Shown: positions 7,098 to 15,287 of the stretch, one piece after another | Position numbering within the stretch: the first letter of the stretch is position 1 | How the letters are laid out: each line of letters opens with the position of its first letter | Assembly: GCA_024636355.1 (NCBI GenBank) | Contig: JAGXHH010000125.1 | Location: 1-20,279 of the forward strand | Direction: 5' to 3' | Length of the DNA stretch: 20,279 nucleotides | DNA from: Desulfobacteraceae bacterium | GTDB taxonomy: Bacteria; Desulfobacterota; Desulfobacteria; Desulfobacterales; Desulfosalsimonadaceae | The notes under the pieces: model-generated | Told to the model about the DNA's origin: nothing | Seen by the model: only the letters and a program-made list of their open reading frames with translations | The model's database searches: none | Position numbers and translations under genes: made by a program

Positions 7098-8681
7098 TTA
7101 GTTTTCAGCCACGGGCGCGCTGTCTTTTGCCCGTATTCCTGCATGATAGACCCTGACGCATTCCTGGTTATCGACTTTTCCGCTGCTGCCCCTGGGAAGG
7201 GTTTTCAAGAAGAGAAATTCACCGGGAATCTGGTGATTGGATAGAAATTTGTGGCAATGACTCTGCAACTCGGCTTCTCTTATATCGTTTTTCGGGACAC
7301 AAAGAGCGACGAGCCGATATCCCTTCAGCTGATCCGCCACCCCGATAACCGCTGTTTCCACCAACTGCTGTGTCTGCATCAGGCATTCTTCTATTTCCTG
7401 GGGATTGACCTTATGACCGCTGATTTTAAGCACATTGTCCTTACGTCCGGTGATATACAAATAACCGTCAGCATCTTCGTATGCGATATCTCCGGTGTGG
7501 TAGTATCCATCCGTGTCAATGGCCTTTCGGGTAGATTCGATATCGTTCCAGTACCCCTGCATAATGTTGGGTCCCCTGGCCAGAAGTTCGCCGGATAAGC
7601 CATTTTCGACCGTGCTGCCTGCCTCATTTACGATCTTCAACTCCACCCCGGGGATTGCCTTGCCAATGGACCCCATCTTGCGCTCGAACTGCTCCGGCTC
7701 CAGATAGCTCAAGCGGGCCGATGCTTCGGTGGCCCCGTACATGATCACGATTCGGGTATGATCCGGCAGGCAATGCCGAAGATCCTTTTTTAACTGGGCG
7801 GCCATGTGTCCGCCTGCCTGGCTGCAGTATCGGAGCGACTGCAATTCGTCCCGGTGTCTTGCCAGCGGGGACCTGTGCAGAAGGTGTGCGTAGGTGGAGG
7901 GAACACCTGAAAATCCGGTGACCTTTTCTTCGACCATCTGTTTGATTACCGTTGCCGGGTAAGAAAATGTATTGTTGATGACCACGGTTCCGCCAACGGC
8001 GAAATGGGTGTTCAGCAGGGATTTGCCCATAACGTAGAAAAACGGCAGGACGACCATTTGTATATCATCCTGAGTAAGTGACAGATATCGGCAGATCGAC
8101 AACGTATTGGAAACAATATTGCCGTGGCTGAGCACCACGCCTTTGGGCTTGCCGCTGGAGCCGGATGTATAAATGATGCCGGCCGGGTCATTCGGATTGG
8201 GCTTGGGATTGGGATTGCCGATCGGGGTTTCCTGTTCCGATATGCAGTCTTCAAAGGTGAAAAAACGGACAGGTGCCGTATGCCATCTCTTTTTTGGAGT
8301 TTTGATGATCAGCAATTTCAGATATTTCGGATCGAGCGAAACAGCATTGAGCAGGCGTTCGGATTTGAACCCGGCGATTATGGCTGCCGGCTCGAGATCT
8401 TCGAGCAGGTTCTGCAGACCTTCCGGCTTCAATCCGGGGTTCAGCGGCGCCACAACGCAGCCGGCTTTTAATATGCCGTAGTAGGCAACGACATAATCGA
8501 TGCTGTTTTCCATGAGCAGGGCAACCCGGTCGCTTTTACGGATTCCGATTTCCTGCAGGCGACAGGCGAGGTTGTCGGCATGACTGTTTATCTGGCGGTA
8601 TGTCGCGCGTTCGGAATTACAAACGACGGCAATTTTATCGGGATATCGAATTGCAGAGTTTTCCAGAAAGTCGTAGATCAT
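7098..8681 (-). CDS. AMP-dependent acyl-CoA/acyl-ACP synthetase
   Basis: A 527-residue AMP-forming ligase. P-loop TSGSSGKPKG (172-181), the adenine motif MYGATEASARLSYL, GYYHTGDIA, then YITGRKDNVLKISGHKVNPQEIEE, and the catalytic lysine in RGSSGK near the C-terminus are all intact. The YGATEAxARLSYL version of the motif is common in ligases of envelope-lipid or polysaccharide clusters, but no such cluster is visible here. A low-complexity linker GNPNPKPNPNDP (155-166), encoded by repeated ttggga units at about 8196-8217, sits just before the P-loop. It converges with the VanZ-like gene (25 bp apart). No clear ribosome-binding site. It differs enough from the other two ligases in the window that recent duplication is unlikely. 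Confidence 0.9.
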   Translation of the reverse strand: MIYDFLENSAIRYPDKIAVVCNSERATYRQINSHADNLACRLQEIGIRKSDRVALLMENSIDYVVAYYGILKAGCVVAPLNPGLKPEGLQNLLEDLEPAAIIAGFKSERLLNAVSLDPKYLKLLIIKTPKKRWHTAPVRFFTFEDCISEQETPIGNPNPKPNPNDPAGIIYTSGSSGKPKGVVLSHGNIVSNTLSICRYLSLTQDDIQMVVLPFFYVMGKSLLNTHFAVGGTVVINNTFSYPATVIKQMVEEKVTGFSGVPSTYAHLLHRSPLARHRDELQSLRYCSQAGGHMAAQLKKDLRHCLPDHTRIVIMYGATEASARLSYLEPEQFERKMGSIGKAIPGVELKIVNEAGSTVENGLSGELLARGPNIMQGYWNDIESTRKAIDTDGYYHTGDIAYEDADGYLYITGRKDNVLKISGHKVNPQEIEECLMQTQQLVETAVIGVADQLKGYRLVALCVPKNDIREAELQSHCHKFLSNHQIPGEFLFLKTLPRGSSGKVDNQECVRVYHAGIRAKDSAPVAEN

Positions 8682-8815
8682 TGGACGAATTCGACCGTTT
8701 GCTTGTTGGGTGAAGAGGATAAACGGGTTAGGAAACTATATGTTTTGTTAGATTAGAAAAGATAATGTTACCGTATTGATCTGTCAAAAAATCTGATGAT
8801 CGAATCTCGAGTTGT

Positions 8816-9520
8816 TCAGATGCCTCCCTTGAGGTAAAGCTGCCGTTCGGCCTCGGGAAATTTCTCGATTGCATACCGGAGCATGATGCGGGGCATTTCT
8901 CGGTAATGCGCTTTTAAAAAGGATGTCTCCGATTCCAGGTCCCGTTTTCCCACCTCCCGCAGCATCCACCCGACCGCTTTGTGAATAAGGTCTTCTCCAT
9001 CGGAGAGGAGCGATTTCGCCACATTTAGCGTATCTGTAAACCAACCCCGTTTTACGAAATGAAATGTCGCCAATATCGCGATTCTCCGCTCCCAGAGATT
9101 CTGCGACAGGGCTAACTCATAAAGGGGAGTCCGTTTTTTGTCCCAGAGAAATGCGCCGACAATATGCTCTGCTGAAGAATCGACCAGGTCCCAGTTGTTG
9201 ATGAATCGGGTGTTCTTCAGATAAAACCTGTAGATTTCATCTCTTGATGCGACATCCCCTCCGGAAAAGAGACGGATCAGAATGAATAAGGAGAGGAGCC
9301 TGTCCTCGTGGAACGGCGATTCCAACAATTTACCGGTCTCCGGCAAGGTCAGGTGATCGTATGTTTTGGAAAGCGTTCTGAGCATTGGAACACGGATGCC
9401 CCGGAAAAGGTCCCCTTCCCCATACTCTCCGGGACCGGTCTTGAAAAACCGCCGCAGTATCACCGCAGTTGCCGGATCACCCAGCGCGTCCAGCTGTTTT
9501 TGAATTTCAGCTACAATCAT
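8816..9520 (-). CDS. DNA alkylation repair protein, AlkD-like HEAT-repeat glycosylase
   Basis: A 234-residue all-helical protein of the AlkC/AlkD type (PF08713 family by its sequence pattern): RGIRVPMLRTLSKTY near the N-terminus, then FINNWDLVDSSAEHIVG, WERRIAILATFHFVKRGW, and DLIHKAVGWMLREVGKRD. AlkD enzymes excise bulky or positively charged alkylated purines (3-methyladenine, 7-methylguanine) by wrapping DNA in a HEAT-like solenoid. The conserved Trp-Asp of NNWDLVD and the Arg of WERR correspond to the residues that flank the lesion in AlkD. Length is typical. It is monocistronic-looking, about 85 bp upstream of the end of the cation transporter spacer, with no strong ribosome-binding site. 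Confidence 0.88.
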   Translation of the reverse strand: MIVAEIQKQLDALGDPATAVILRRFFKTGPGEYGEGDLFRGIRVPMLRTLSKTYDHLTLPETGKLLESPFHEDRLLSLFILIRLFSGGDVASRDEIYRFYLKNTRFINNWDLVDSSAEHIVGAFLWDKKRTPLYELALSQNLWERRIAILATFHFVKRGWFTDTLNVAKSLLSDGEDLIHKAVGWMLREVGKRDLESETSFLKAHYREMPRIMLRYAIEKFPEAERQLYLKGGI

Positions 9521-9604
9521 TATTTTAGTGCTCTCGTAAAATCAGACCCGTTAGCGGGAAAAACTCCAGGAAACACCTGAAATCATGCCATGCCGCTGCA
9601 ACCT

Positions 9605-10243
9605 TCATTCTCCCCCCTCCCGGGCCTCTTCAAAGGTTTCCCATCCCTGCCACACAATTACGGGTGTCATGGCGAGCGCGCCAACTGCATCGGCCCACCA
9701 CCATCCGAATGCGAAATAAAGACCTACCCCGAGCAGCAGGGAAAATGATAAATAGGCACAAACCCACGTCTCTACGGCATCCGCCTGCAAGGCCTTACTG
9801 TTGAGTTTACGGCCTGTCTGCTGTTTAGCATAGGCAAGTGCGGGCATGACGATCAGGGAAAGAACGGACAGGAGAAGCCCGACGGTGGAACGGTCCGGCG
9901 CCTCCTGAACCGTAAGAGCCTTTATGCTATCGAAGACAACATAGGCGGCAAGCAGAAAAAACGTCGCGGCTACAAGGTAAAGCGCACTGCGCTCCGCGGC
10001 CCCTTCTTCCGCGACCGCGGCATGCGGGCCGGCTTTGTGAAACCGCCACAACAGCGCGAGAGCCGATGTCACCTCGATCACGCTGTCGACACCGAAAGCG
10101 ATCAGGGCGGTGCTCCCCGCGACAATCCCGGCACTTATGGCCACGACAGCCTCCACCACGTTCCACCCCACGGTAAAATACTCGAGGTACAAACCGCGCC
10201 GGTGAAGACGCTGCCGAAGGCTTCTGTCGGATAGATCTGTCAT
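9605..10243 (-). CDS. CDF-like cation transporter lacking the cytoplasmic C-terminal domain
   Basis: A 212-residue protein with about six membrane helices. The pair GVDSVIEVTSALALLWRF (second helix) and ADAVETWVCAYLSFSLL (fifth helix) match the metal-binding helix pair of cation diffusion facilitators, in the variant subgroup where the usual H-x3-D is replaced by D/E residues. The protein stops after helix six (WADAVGALAMTPVIVWQGWETFEEAREG), without the dimerising cytoplasmic domain of classic CDF proteins, which is normal for this short subgroup. Probable role: efflux of a divalent metal or other cation across the inner membrane, ion unknown. Same strand as its neighbours but with its own spacer on both sides. 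Confidence 0.82.
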   Translation of the reverse strand: MTDLSDRSLRQRLHRRGLYLEYFTVGWNVVEAVVAISAGIVAGSTALIAFGVDSVIEVTSALALLWRFHKAGPHAAVAEEGAAERSALYLVAATFFLLAAYVVFDSIKALTVQEAPDRSTVGLLLSVLSLIVMPALAYAKQQTGRKLNSKALQADAVETWVCAYLSFSLLLGVGLYFAFGWWWADAVGALAMTPVIVWQGWETFEEAREGGE

Positions 10244-10324
10244 CTACCGATGCGATCCTTTCAGGATTCCGGGAAGGTGGGGTTTAATCTTATGATAAAC
10301 CAGAACCCCCCTGTGTCCCCTACT

Positions 10325-10717
10325 TCATTTGACTGTAACCACGGGGCAGTGGGCATTCAGGATAATGTACTGTGCGGTTGAGCCGAAAATCAGCTTGCCT
10401 GTTTTCGACCGCTTCCGGATGCCGATCACGATTTCATCCACATTCTCTTCTTTGGCGTGATTCACCAGATCTTCACTTGGCGTAAATCCGCGCACAAGCA
10501 GACGGGTTTCACATTCGATCCCCTCTTTTTCGACTTTTTGCGCCGCCTCCTGAAGCGCTTCCTGCATTTTGTCGATTTCTTTCAATTCCGCCGTAGTTCC
10601 CTTTTCCATTGAGCCGACCAGGAATATGTTGCCGTGAAAGCTCTTGGCGTGCTGAATTGCAAGTTCCAGCGCTTGAAGGGAAGACCGGGAGCCGGTATAA
10701 CAAACCATGATTTTCAT
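10325..10717 (-). CDS. Universal stress protein (UspA family)
   Basis: A 130-residue single-domain Usp. N-terminal MKIMVCYTGSRSSLQALELA gives the first beta strand and ATP-contact region; the C-terminal block IGIRKRSKTGKLIFGSTAQYI contains the G-x-x-[G-like]-x9-G-[ST] nucleotide-binding loop, and AHCPVVTVK is the usual last strand. ATP-binding Usps act in the cytoplasm in stress and energy-limitation responses. AAGGA lies about 10 nt upstream of the ATG. The gene stands alone. Family assignment is firm; exact role unknown. Confidence 0.93.
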   Translation of the reverse strand: MKIMVCYTGSRSSLQALELAIQHAKSFHGNIFLVGSMEKGTTAELKEIDKMQEALQEAAQKVEKEGIECETRLLVRGFTPSEDLVNHAKEENVDEIVIGIRKRSKTGKLIFGSTAQYIILNAHCPVVTVK

Positions 10718-11033
10718 GCCTGCATTTCCTTTGCTTTCGGATTGTCGGTGCGTACAAGGGCCATAAGATCACAGGAATTGCTGACGCAGGAAGCGCATCG
10801 TTTGCGTCTTCCCGCATGGATATAATGGATAGGATTGATGATTTCGTAAAGCAATTTATTTAGTTTGCTTTCTGCAAAACATCACTAAAACGCTTACTTG
10901 AGCGAATTGGATAACAAAAAATCTTATTTTCGCAATTCATGCAGCCGTCTATTTTCTTTCCCACTTGATCCTTTAAATTAACTGCATTATGTTCCGATTA
11001 ATTAGCCTATACGTTCCTTGTTTCAGTCACCTG
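10718..11033. other. Intergenic spacer containing an amphi-Trp gene 3'-end relic
   Basis: No gene is seen. The left 100 bp is the leader region of the Usp gene. At 10929-10970 the sequence matches the 3' end of the amphi-Trp gene 2.3 kb away (see that entry). The rest is AT-rich with no recognisable element. Confidence 0.6.
10929..10970 (-). pseudogene. Relic of the 3' end of an amphi-Trp domain gene
   Basis: These 42 bp align with 13212-13253 with few differences; 22 nt (10949-10970 against 13232-13253) are identical and cover the last codons and stop (IKWERK then TAG on the minus strand). The frame is closed upstream by TAA, so only about seven codons remain. This is best explained as a remnant of a duplicated amphi-Trp gene together with about 20 bp of its downstream DNA. 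Confidence 0.65.
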
Positions 11034-12740
11034 TCAACTCAGGCCATGCTTCGGCTTTTTCAATGGCAGAACATATTGGTCATTGCGTTGGGTGTACCAT
11101 CTTGTGAACTCGTCAGCGGGCAAAGGCGGGGAGATTAAATAACCTTGTGCAATATCGCACCCGATATTTGACAGAAATTCGTATGCCACTTCAGTCTCCA
11201 CCCCTTCTGCAATTGCTTTGATTCCCATTTTATGCGCCAGCATTACAGCTGCTTCAAGAATGTAGACCGCTCCTTTATCCGCAGGCAATCTCCTGACAAA
11301 GGTTTGATCGATCTTGATAAGAGAGATGGGTAACTCGTGCAAATATTGCAATGATGAATAGCCGGTTCCAAAATCATCGATCGAAATTATGACTTTGAGC
11401 TGGGCCAATCGTACAAGCTCGGCGATCGTGCGTTTCATATCCATCATCAAGGCGCCTTCGGTCACTTCCAGTTCCAACGATTCGCCCTCGAGCCCATAGT
11501 GGTCAAGAAACTTCAGAACCTGGTCGGTAAAACCCGGCTGCAACAGGTTGCGGGTCGAAATGTTGACCGCTACCGGTACATGGATGCCGAGCTGTCGCCA
11601 TCTTACAATTTGTGCCATTGCCTGATCCAAAGCGAACTCGGTAATCAGCTGGATCATTGTGCTCTGCTCCGCGCGAGGAATAAATATCCCGGGAGGAATA
11701 TTCCCCCGTTTTGGGTGTTTCCACCGCATCAGGGCTTCAACCCCGTGCACCTGTCCCGTTGGTATGAAGATTTTTGGCTGGTAGTGCATCGATATCTGCT
11801 GTTCTTTTATGGCGTCCTTCAATTCCCCGAGTATTGTCAGGTTTTCCTCGGTAACATTCAGTATTTCAGGACTGTAAGCCACACTGTCTTGTACTGTAGC
11901 TTGGGCTACAGCCAAAGCCGCTTCCGCTTTCTGCAGATGGATTTCAGGAGTATTAGCAGCCGAGCTGAACGCGACGGTACCCATCCGTATATCGATATGG
12001 ATCGGGATGCCGTTGAATCGGATCGGTTCGCGGGCGGCTTCCACCAGTTCTCCAAGAATAGCCCGGGTTTCCCGATCTCCCTTGTCGATCAAAACACTGA
12101 TCTGGGCCGTGGCTGTGTGAAAGATAAGCTTGTCAACGTGGATGTTGTCGTAATGGATGCTGTCAAAACGGTCCGCGAGTTGACGGATGGCGTCTTCTAT
12201 GACAGTGAAACCGAAAGCGGATTTCAGCTCCATCATATTTTCAAAGGAAATTACGACAAGGAGCCAGGAATCCGATGTGTTTTTCTCCGAACCAAGTTCC
12301 GACAACCGGTCAAACAATGCATTCCGATTCGGCAGCCGAGTTGAGATATCGTGCTGTGAAAGCCATGCGAGATTTTTTATGTAAGACCGGACACTATCAC
12401 TTGCCACACCGCTGAGAAATCCGATCAGGAGAAAGAAACCGGTGCGATACAGCCAGTTGGCCATTTCCTGCATCTCACCTGTGACCACATCGATCGGCAT
12501 GAACGGGCCCAATGCAATCCCGCCGATTAATCCGATAAGCACACCCCCTTTGATTCCGAAAACGAATGCTGACAAAAGGATTGGAATGTACATTGAATGT
12601 GAATAAACGAATTTAATTCCGCCGGTCATGTAAACCAGAATGTAGACACCGGCTATAAGGGAGGCAAGCAAGAGGGACATGGCCGTTTGCATGGCACCTC
12701 GGTGCCGGTCAAGCAGATCAAGCAGTCGTTCTGTTTGCAT
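11034..12740 (-). CDS. Membrane-bound EAL-domain c-di-GMP phosphodiesterase with degenerate GGDEF domain
   Basis: A 568-residue protein. Residues 17-120 form about four membrane helices (MSLLLASLIAGVYILVYM, YIPILLSAFVFGIKGG, VLIGLIGGIALGPF, GFFLLIGFLSGV). Residues about 125-290 are a GGDEF fold that keeps HDISTRLPNRNALFDRL but has HTATAQISV (208-216) where the GGDEF signature should be, so cyclase activity is not expected. The EAL domain (about 305-550) keeps EALMRW (335-340), NIS, EVTEG (425-429), DDFGTGYSSL (455-464), KIDQTFV, AEGVET (511-516) and QGY (532-534), so hydrolysis of c-di-GMP is likely. TGGAG about 6 nt before the ATG supports the start. It stands alone; the degenerate GGDEF may sense GTP, as in CdgH/PdeA-like proteins (inference). 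Confidence 0.93.
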   Translation of the reverse strand: MQTERLLDLLDRHRGAMQTAMSLLLASLIAGVYILVYMTGGIKFVYSHSMYIPILLSAFVFGIKGGVLIGLIGGIALGPFMPIDVVTGEMQEMANWLYRTGFFLLIGFLSGVASDSVRSYIKNLAWLSQHDISTRLPNRNALFDRLSELGSEKNTSDSWLLVVISFENMMELKSAFGFTVIEDAIRQLADRFDSIHYDNIHVDKLIFHTATAQISVLIDKGDRETRAILGELVEAAREPIRFNGIPIHIDIRMGTVAFSSAANTPEIHLQKAEAALAVAQATVQDSVAYSPEILNVTEENLTILGELKDAIKEQQISMHYQPKIFIPTGQVHGVEALMRWKHPKRGNIPPGIFIPRAEQSTMIQLITEFALDQAMAQIVRWRQLGIHVPVAVNISTRNLLQPGFTDQVLKFLDHYGLEGESLELEVTEGALMMDMKRTIAELVRLAQLKVIISIDDFGTGYSSLQYLHELPISLIKIDQTFVRRLPADKGAVYILEAAVMLAHKMGIKAIAEGVETEVAYEFLSNIGCDIAQGYLISPPLPADEFTRWYTQRNDQYVLPLKKPKHGLS

Positions 12741-13063
12741 TTACGACTCCATTGGAACGCATTCTCACTGGCGCAGGCGTGGCAGTCTCCGGTTGGGCGG
12801 CAAGAAGTCCGATTGGATTGTAGTCAAGAGAATAGTTCAAGATTCGTGGGAAGTAGCATAATAGCATGTTGTGAAATCGATTTACTCGTAAAGAATATGT
12901 GCAGCACATTACATCTAAACCGGCAAGCTGTCAAGGTTTAGCATGCGGCACATCAATGAGGACCAAGGGTCGTGAGGACCAAGGGTCGCATCTCACATTT
13001 TCTGTGGCCTGATATTCGGTTCCGCGCGCAGCGGCTTTATGCCTTTGCCGTGCATCCGTGAGT
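12741..13063. other. Spacer upstream of the EAL gene
   Basis: AT-rich at 12820-12930, presumably the promoter region of the EAL gene, though no clear -35/-10 pair is seen. It contains the 16-bp tandem duplication at 12958-12989. No gene was recognised. Confidence 0.5.
12958..12989. repeat. Two-copy 16-bp tandem duplication
   Basis: gaggaccaagggtcgt (12958-12973) is followed at once by gaggaccaagggtcgc (12974-12989), 15 of 16 identical. Each unit contains the small palindrome GACC-AAG-GGTC. It lies just beyond the RAYT relic. Confidence 0.85.
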
Positions 13064-13219
13064 TCAGGCATTCATGCTTTCCCCAGGGCTTTGAACGCAT
13101 AACCAGTAACGCTTGCGTGCCGCAAAAAGCCAGGCCATCCACTTCCGCCTGTCCCCCGCAAATTTCAGGAAGAATTCTTTCTTATGGTCGTGGTGCAGTT
13201 CCTGAAGGCTCTTCGCGAA
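13064..13219 (-). pseudogene. RAYT / IS200-like transposase fragment
   Basis: The minus-strand frame 13219 to 13064 encodes 51 residues closed at both ends by stops. The part KKEFFLKFAGDRRKWMAWLF followed by AARKRYWLCV matches the conserved 'FLLKFarDR.rW..wLfeAk.rfgLCVlnY' block of REP-associated tyrosine transposases (RAYT, Y1/HUH superfamily). The next expected block, with the catalytic HIH (TSNHIHLLV), is missing; after LCV the sequence diverges and stops. There is no start codon. It is therefore a short internal relic, not a functional transposase. It begins 12 bp downstream of the amphi-Trp stop. Identification is from motif memory only. Confidence 0.65.
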
Positions 13220-13231
13220 TTAATGCAGCCG

Positions 13232-13453
13232 CTATTTTCTTTCCCACTTGATCTGAAATTCAATTTCTTCTTCCCCATCAGACCGTTCATGCTCGATGGT
13301 GAATTCCGCCCGGACTGGCACATAAATGCGCTCGCCGGCAATCTGTATCTCGAATCGATCCCCGTTTTCGATAGCGTCTGCCAAACGCCGCAGCTTTGCC
13401 ACGAAATCGGCCTTCGGATACCCCTTTTCGATGTCTCGTTCCCTGGATTCCAT
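13232..13453 (-). CDS. Amphi-Trp domain protein
   Basis: A 73-residue protein: MESRERDIEKGYPKADFV, then KLRRLADAIENGDRFEIQIAGERIYVP and FTIEHERSDGEEEIEFQIKWERK. The pattern of an LRRLADAI helix, an i-x-g-x-x-i-x-V-P strand and a final acidic strand ending in a Trp (KW) is that of the small amphi-Trp domain (TIGR04354 type), found as stand-alone proteins in bacteria and archaea with no defined function. AAGGAGAGG precedes the ATG and supports the start. The 3' end of the gene is duplicated at 10929-10970. Confidence 0.8.
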   Translation of the reverse strand: MESRERDIEKGYPKADFVAKLRRLADAIENGDRFEIQIAGERIYVPVRAEFTIEHERSDGEEEIEFQIKWERK

Positions 13454-13580
13454 AGATCCTCTCCTTGTTTTTTTTATTTATCATTTCTACATGGTCCCGG
13501 ACCCAAAGAAAAGAATTAAAGAAAAAACCATATCGGTCGATAACGATAACTTAAATTATTAAGGATCTAAATTTTCTGAA

Positions 13581-13616
13581 CCGGCGCGGGCGGCCTCATG
13601 GTTCCGTCCGCGCCGG
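13581..13616 (-). terminator. Hairpin at the end of the C11 protease remnant
   Basis: ccggcgcgggcgg (13581-13593) pairs with ccgtccgcgccgg (13604-13616) with one G:T pair and a 10-nt loop. It overlaps the stop codon of the minus-strand C11 remnant (13596-13598). The T-run on the minus-strand side is weak (TTCAGAAAATTT), so it is terminator-like rather than ideal. Confidence 0.5.
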
Positions 13617-14878
13617 AGCTTTCTTCAAAGCCGATATCACTTCCGGCACCACCTTAACCCAACCTTGCGGAAATTCCTGCGCCCATGACGTCTGCCGATA
13701 TAAATCGACTGTACGATTCATCACCCGGGGGGTTGCCGGCAGGTAGATCGAAAGCCCTTGGCCGGCGGTATACTGTCGAAAGCTTGCCACCATCATCTGA
13801 TTCATGAGCTTGACCAGTTGAGGTGCCTCAAGCGCACCGATGAGTTGCACCAGGTCGACCATTGCCTCACGGGTCGGCGTACCAGAGGGAATGCGCACGG
13901 CGTTTTTAGCGGCATCCAGCAGTTGTGGCCGGTTGCCGGGAAGGACACAGAATTCCTGCCAGAGATGCGCAAACGGTTTTATACGTGCCGTGTCAAATTC
14001 CAAAGGGTTTCGATATCGGCCATCAGGCAGCTGTCCAGAGACAGGACATCAAACGGCTGCCGGGATGCCGCTGCTGCAATGGCGCTGCTTTTCAACGTCT
14101 GGAAATATTCCGCCGGATAGTGACCGGCGCCGCCATCGGGAGGCAAAGGGTCCTTTTCATACCAGCCGTTTCCGTGCCCGGTTATGAAAAGCCCGTAGTG
14201 TCGGGCCGGAAAATGATCACGGACAAACGAGAAGAACTGCCGCATCGTCTTTTCAGACGTGGCCTGCAGGTTGACGGTCCGGGCGCCGCCCAGCGGCAGC
14301 AGGTAATCGGCTTTTTGTTCGAGGATTTCGAGCAGGCTCTTTTTTTGCGCGCTGCTTGATGGTTTAATGACATACCGTGAACCACTGCGCTGGTAGGCGT
14401 CCTGTACGCGCCGACGCTCGGCGGGATCGGAAAGACGATCCAGGATAAGATGATGGAAACGTCCGATTTCGATCGATTCGGGCAAGGTGGTGCTGAGGGG
14501 TCGGCGGATGGTCTCGGCAAACGGTGCGCGCACCCGGAAGACCCGTGTGCCTTTCCAGGAGGTCAGGGGTGTTTCGCGTTTTAAGCTCTCGTCACGATCG
14601 AAAAAAACCACGACATGGACATCGGACAGTGCGGCAGCGCCCCGGATAATTTCCCTGAAGTTATCGGCCTGGGCACGCTCCAGGGAGTTTTCGCCCGCCA
14701 GATAGAAGGCCAGGGTCCAGCGCGCAGGCGCGGCACCCGGGCCCGGCAGATCGGATTGGGTAAGCGCTGTTCCGGCGAATACCAGCGTGCTGCAAAGCAG
14801 CAGCAGGTTCCAGGCAAAGCGGATAGAAGAGTTGCAGGTCATATATTGGGGTAAATTTGGGTCGGGCCCTGGCATCAT
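13596..14878 (-). pseudogene. Clostripain-family (peptidase C11) protein, frameshifted and internally deleted
   Basis: The first frame (14878 to 13979, 299 codons) has a signal-peptide-like segment if started at 14842 (MTCNSSIRFAWNLLLLCSTLVFAG), the start WTLAFYLAGENSLE of the C11 fold, and both catalytic residues: His235 in ITGHGNGWY and Cys284 in LDSCLMADIETLW. It then runs to TAA after NLTRHV. The second frame (14003 to 13596) supplies the C-terminal part: MVDLVQLIGAL, GQGLSIYLPATPRVMNRTVDLYRQTSWA. The frames overlap at 13979-14003. The stretch that normally follows the Cys block in C11 proteins (VGSEE..PG.GWPY and the helices after it) is absent, so more than a single-base change is implied. 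No ribosome-binding site is clear. Whether the 299-residue part is still secreted is unknown. Confidence 0.75.
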
Positions 14879-14885
14879 GCCGCAA

Positions 14886-15287
14886 CTATTTGCCGAACGA
14901 ATTTAATGATATTGCCACTGAAGAAAACTCACGCAGCAGTTGCTTATCAACAGTCACTAAAGGGATTTTCAGGTCATTTGCCGTAGCGATAAATTCACAA
15001 TCATAAGCAGAACAATTGCTTATTGAGGTAAGTCTTAAAACTTCATATGATGGGACTTCATATTCCCGCCCCTTCATTAATTTATGGGCGCTATTCATTA
15101 TCTGCTGAGCTTGTTCCAACTTTATAATATTTTTTCGTATATAAAAAGCAAGGACATTGCGGAATTCGCTGCGCCATAAAATCGGTGCCGCCCACTCATT
15201 GTCCTTTTGTAGGGCTCGTTCCGCTATAACCGATTGCTCGCTCGACAGGAAGAGATAGCCAATAACATTTGTATCAACTACAATCAT
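14886..15287 (-). CDS. vapC: PIN-domain toxin RNase (VapC/FitB type)
   Basis: A 133-residue PIN protein with the four acidic residues of the metal site: Asp5 (VVDTNV), Glu41 (WRSEFRNVL), Asp96 (SAYDCEFIA) and Asp114 (VTVDKQLL). PIN toxins are Mg2+-dependent RNases cutting tRNA or rRNA when released from the antitoxin. Its ATG overlaps the antitoxin TGA (ATGA at 15284-15287), the standard translationally coupled layout. All catalytic positions are intact, so it should be active. The stop lies just 7 bp before the longest start of the C11 remnant. Confidence 0.92.
   Translation of the reverse strand: MIVVDTNVIGYLFLSSEQSVIAERALQKDNEWAAPILWRSEFRNVLAFYIRKNIIKLEQAQQIMNSAHKLMKGREYEVPSYEVLRLTSISNCSAYDCEFIATANDLKIPLVTVDKQLLREFSSVAISLNSFGK

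Noticed and set aside
7098..8681. Exosortase/polysaccharide-associated ligase role together with the VanZ-like gene
   Set aside because: No exosortase, PEP-CTERM or glycosyltransferase gene is in the window, and the two genes are convergent.
11499..12344. 281-codon plus-strand frame opposite the EAL gene
   Set aside because: No domain pattern; the opposite strand encodes intact EAL motifs across the same span.
14886..14898. GTTCGGC on the minus strand at the end of the PIN toxin gene as a further cassette border
   Set aside because: No arms, spacer or partner core fold with it; the 3' end of the toxin gene occupies the place an attC would need.
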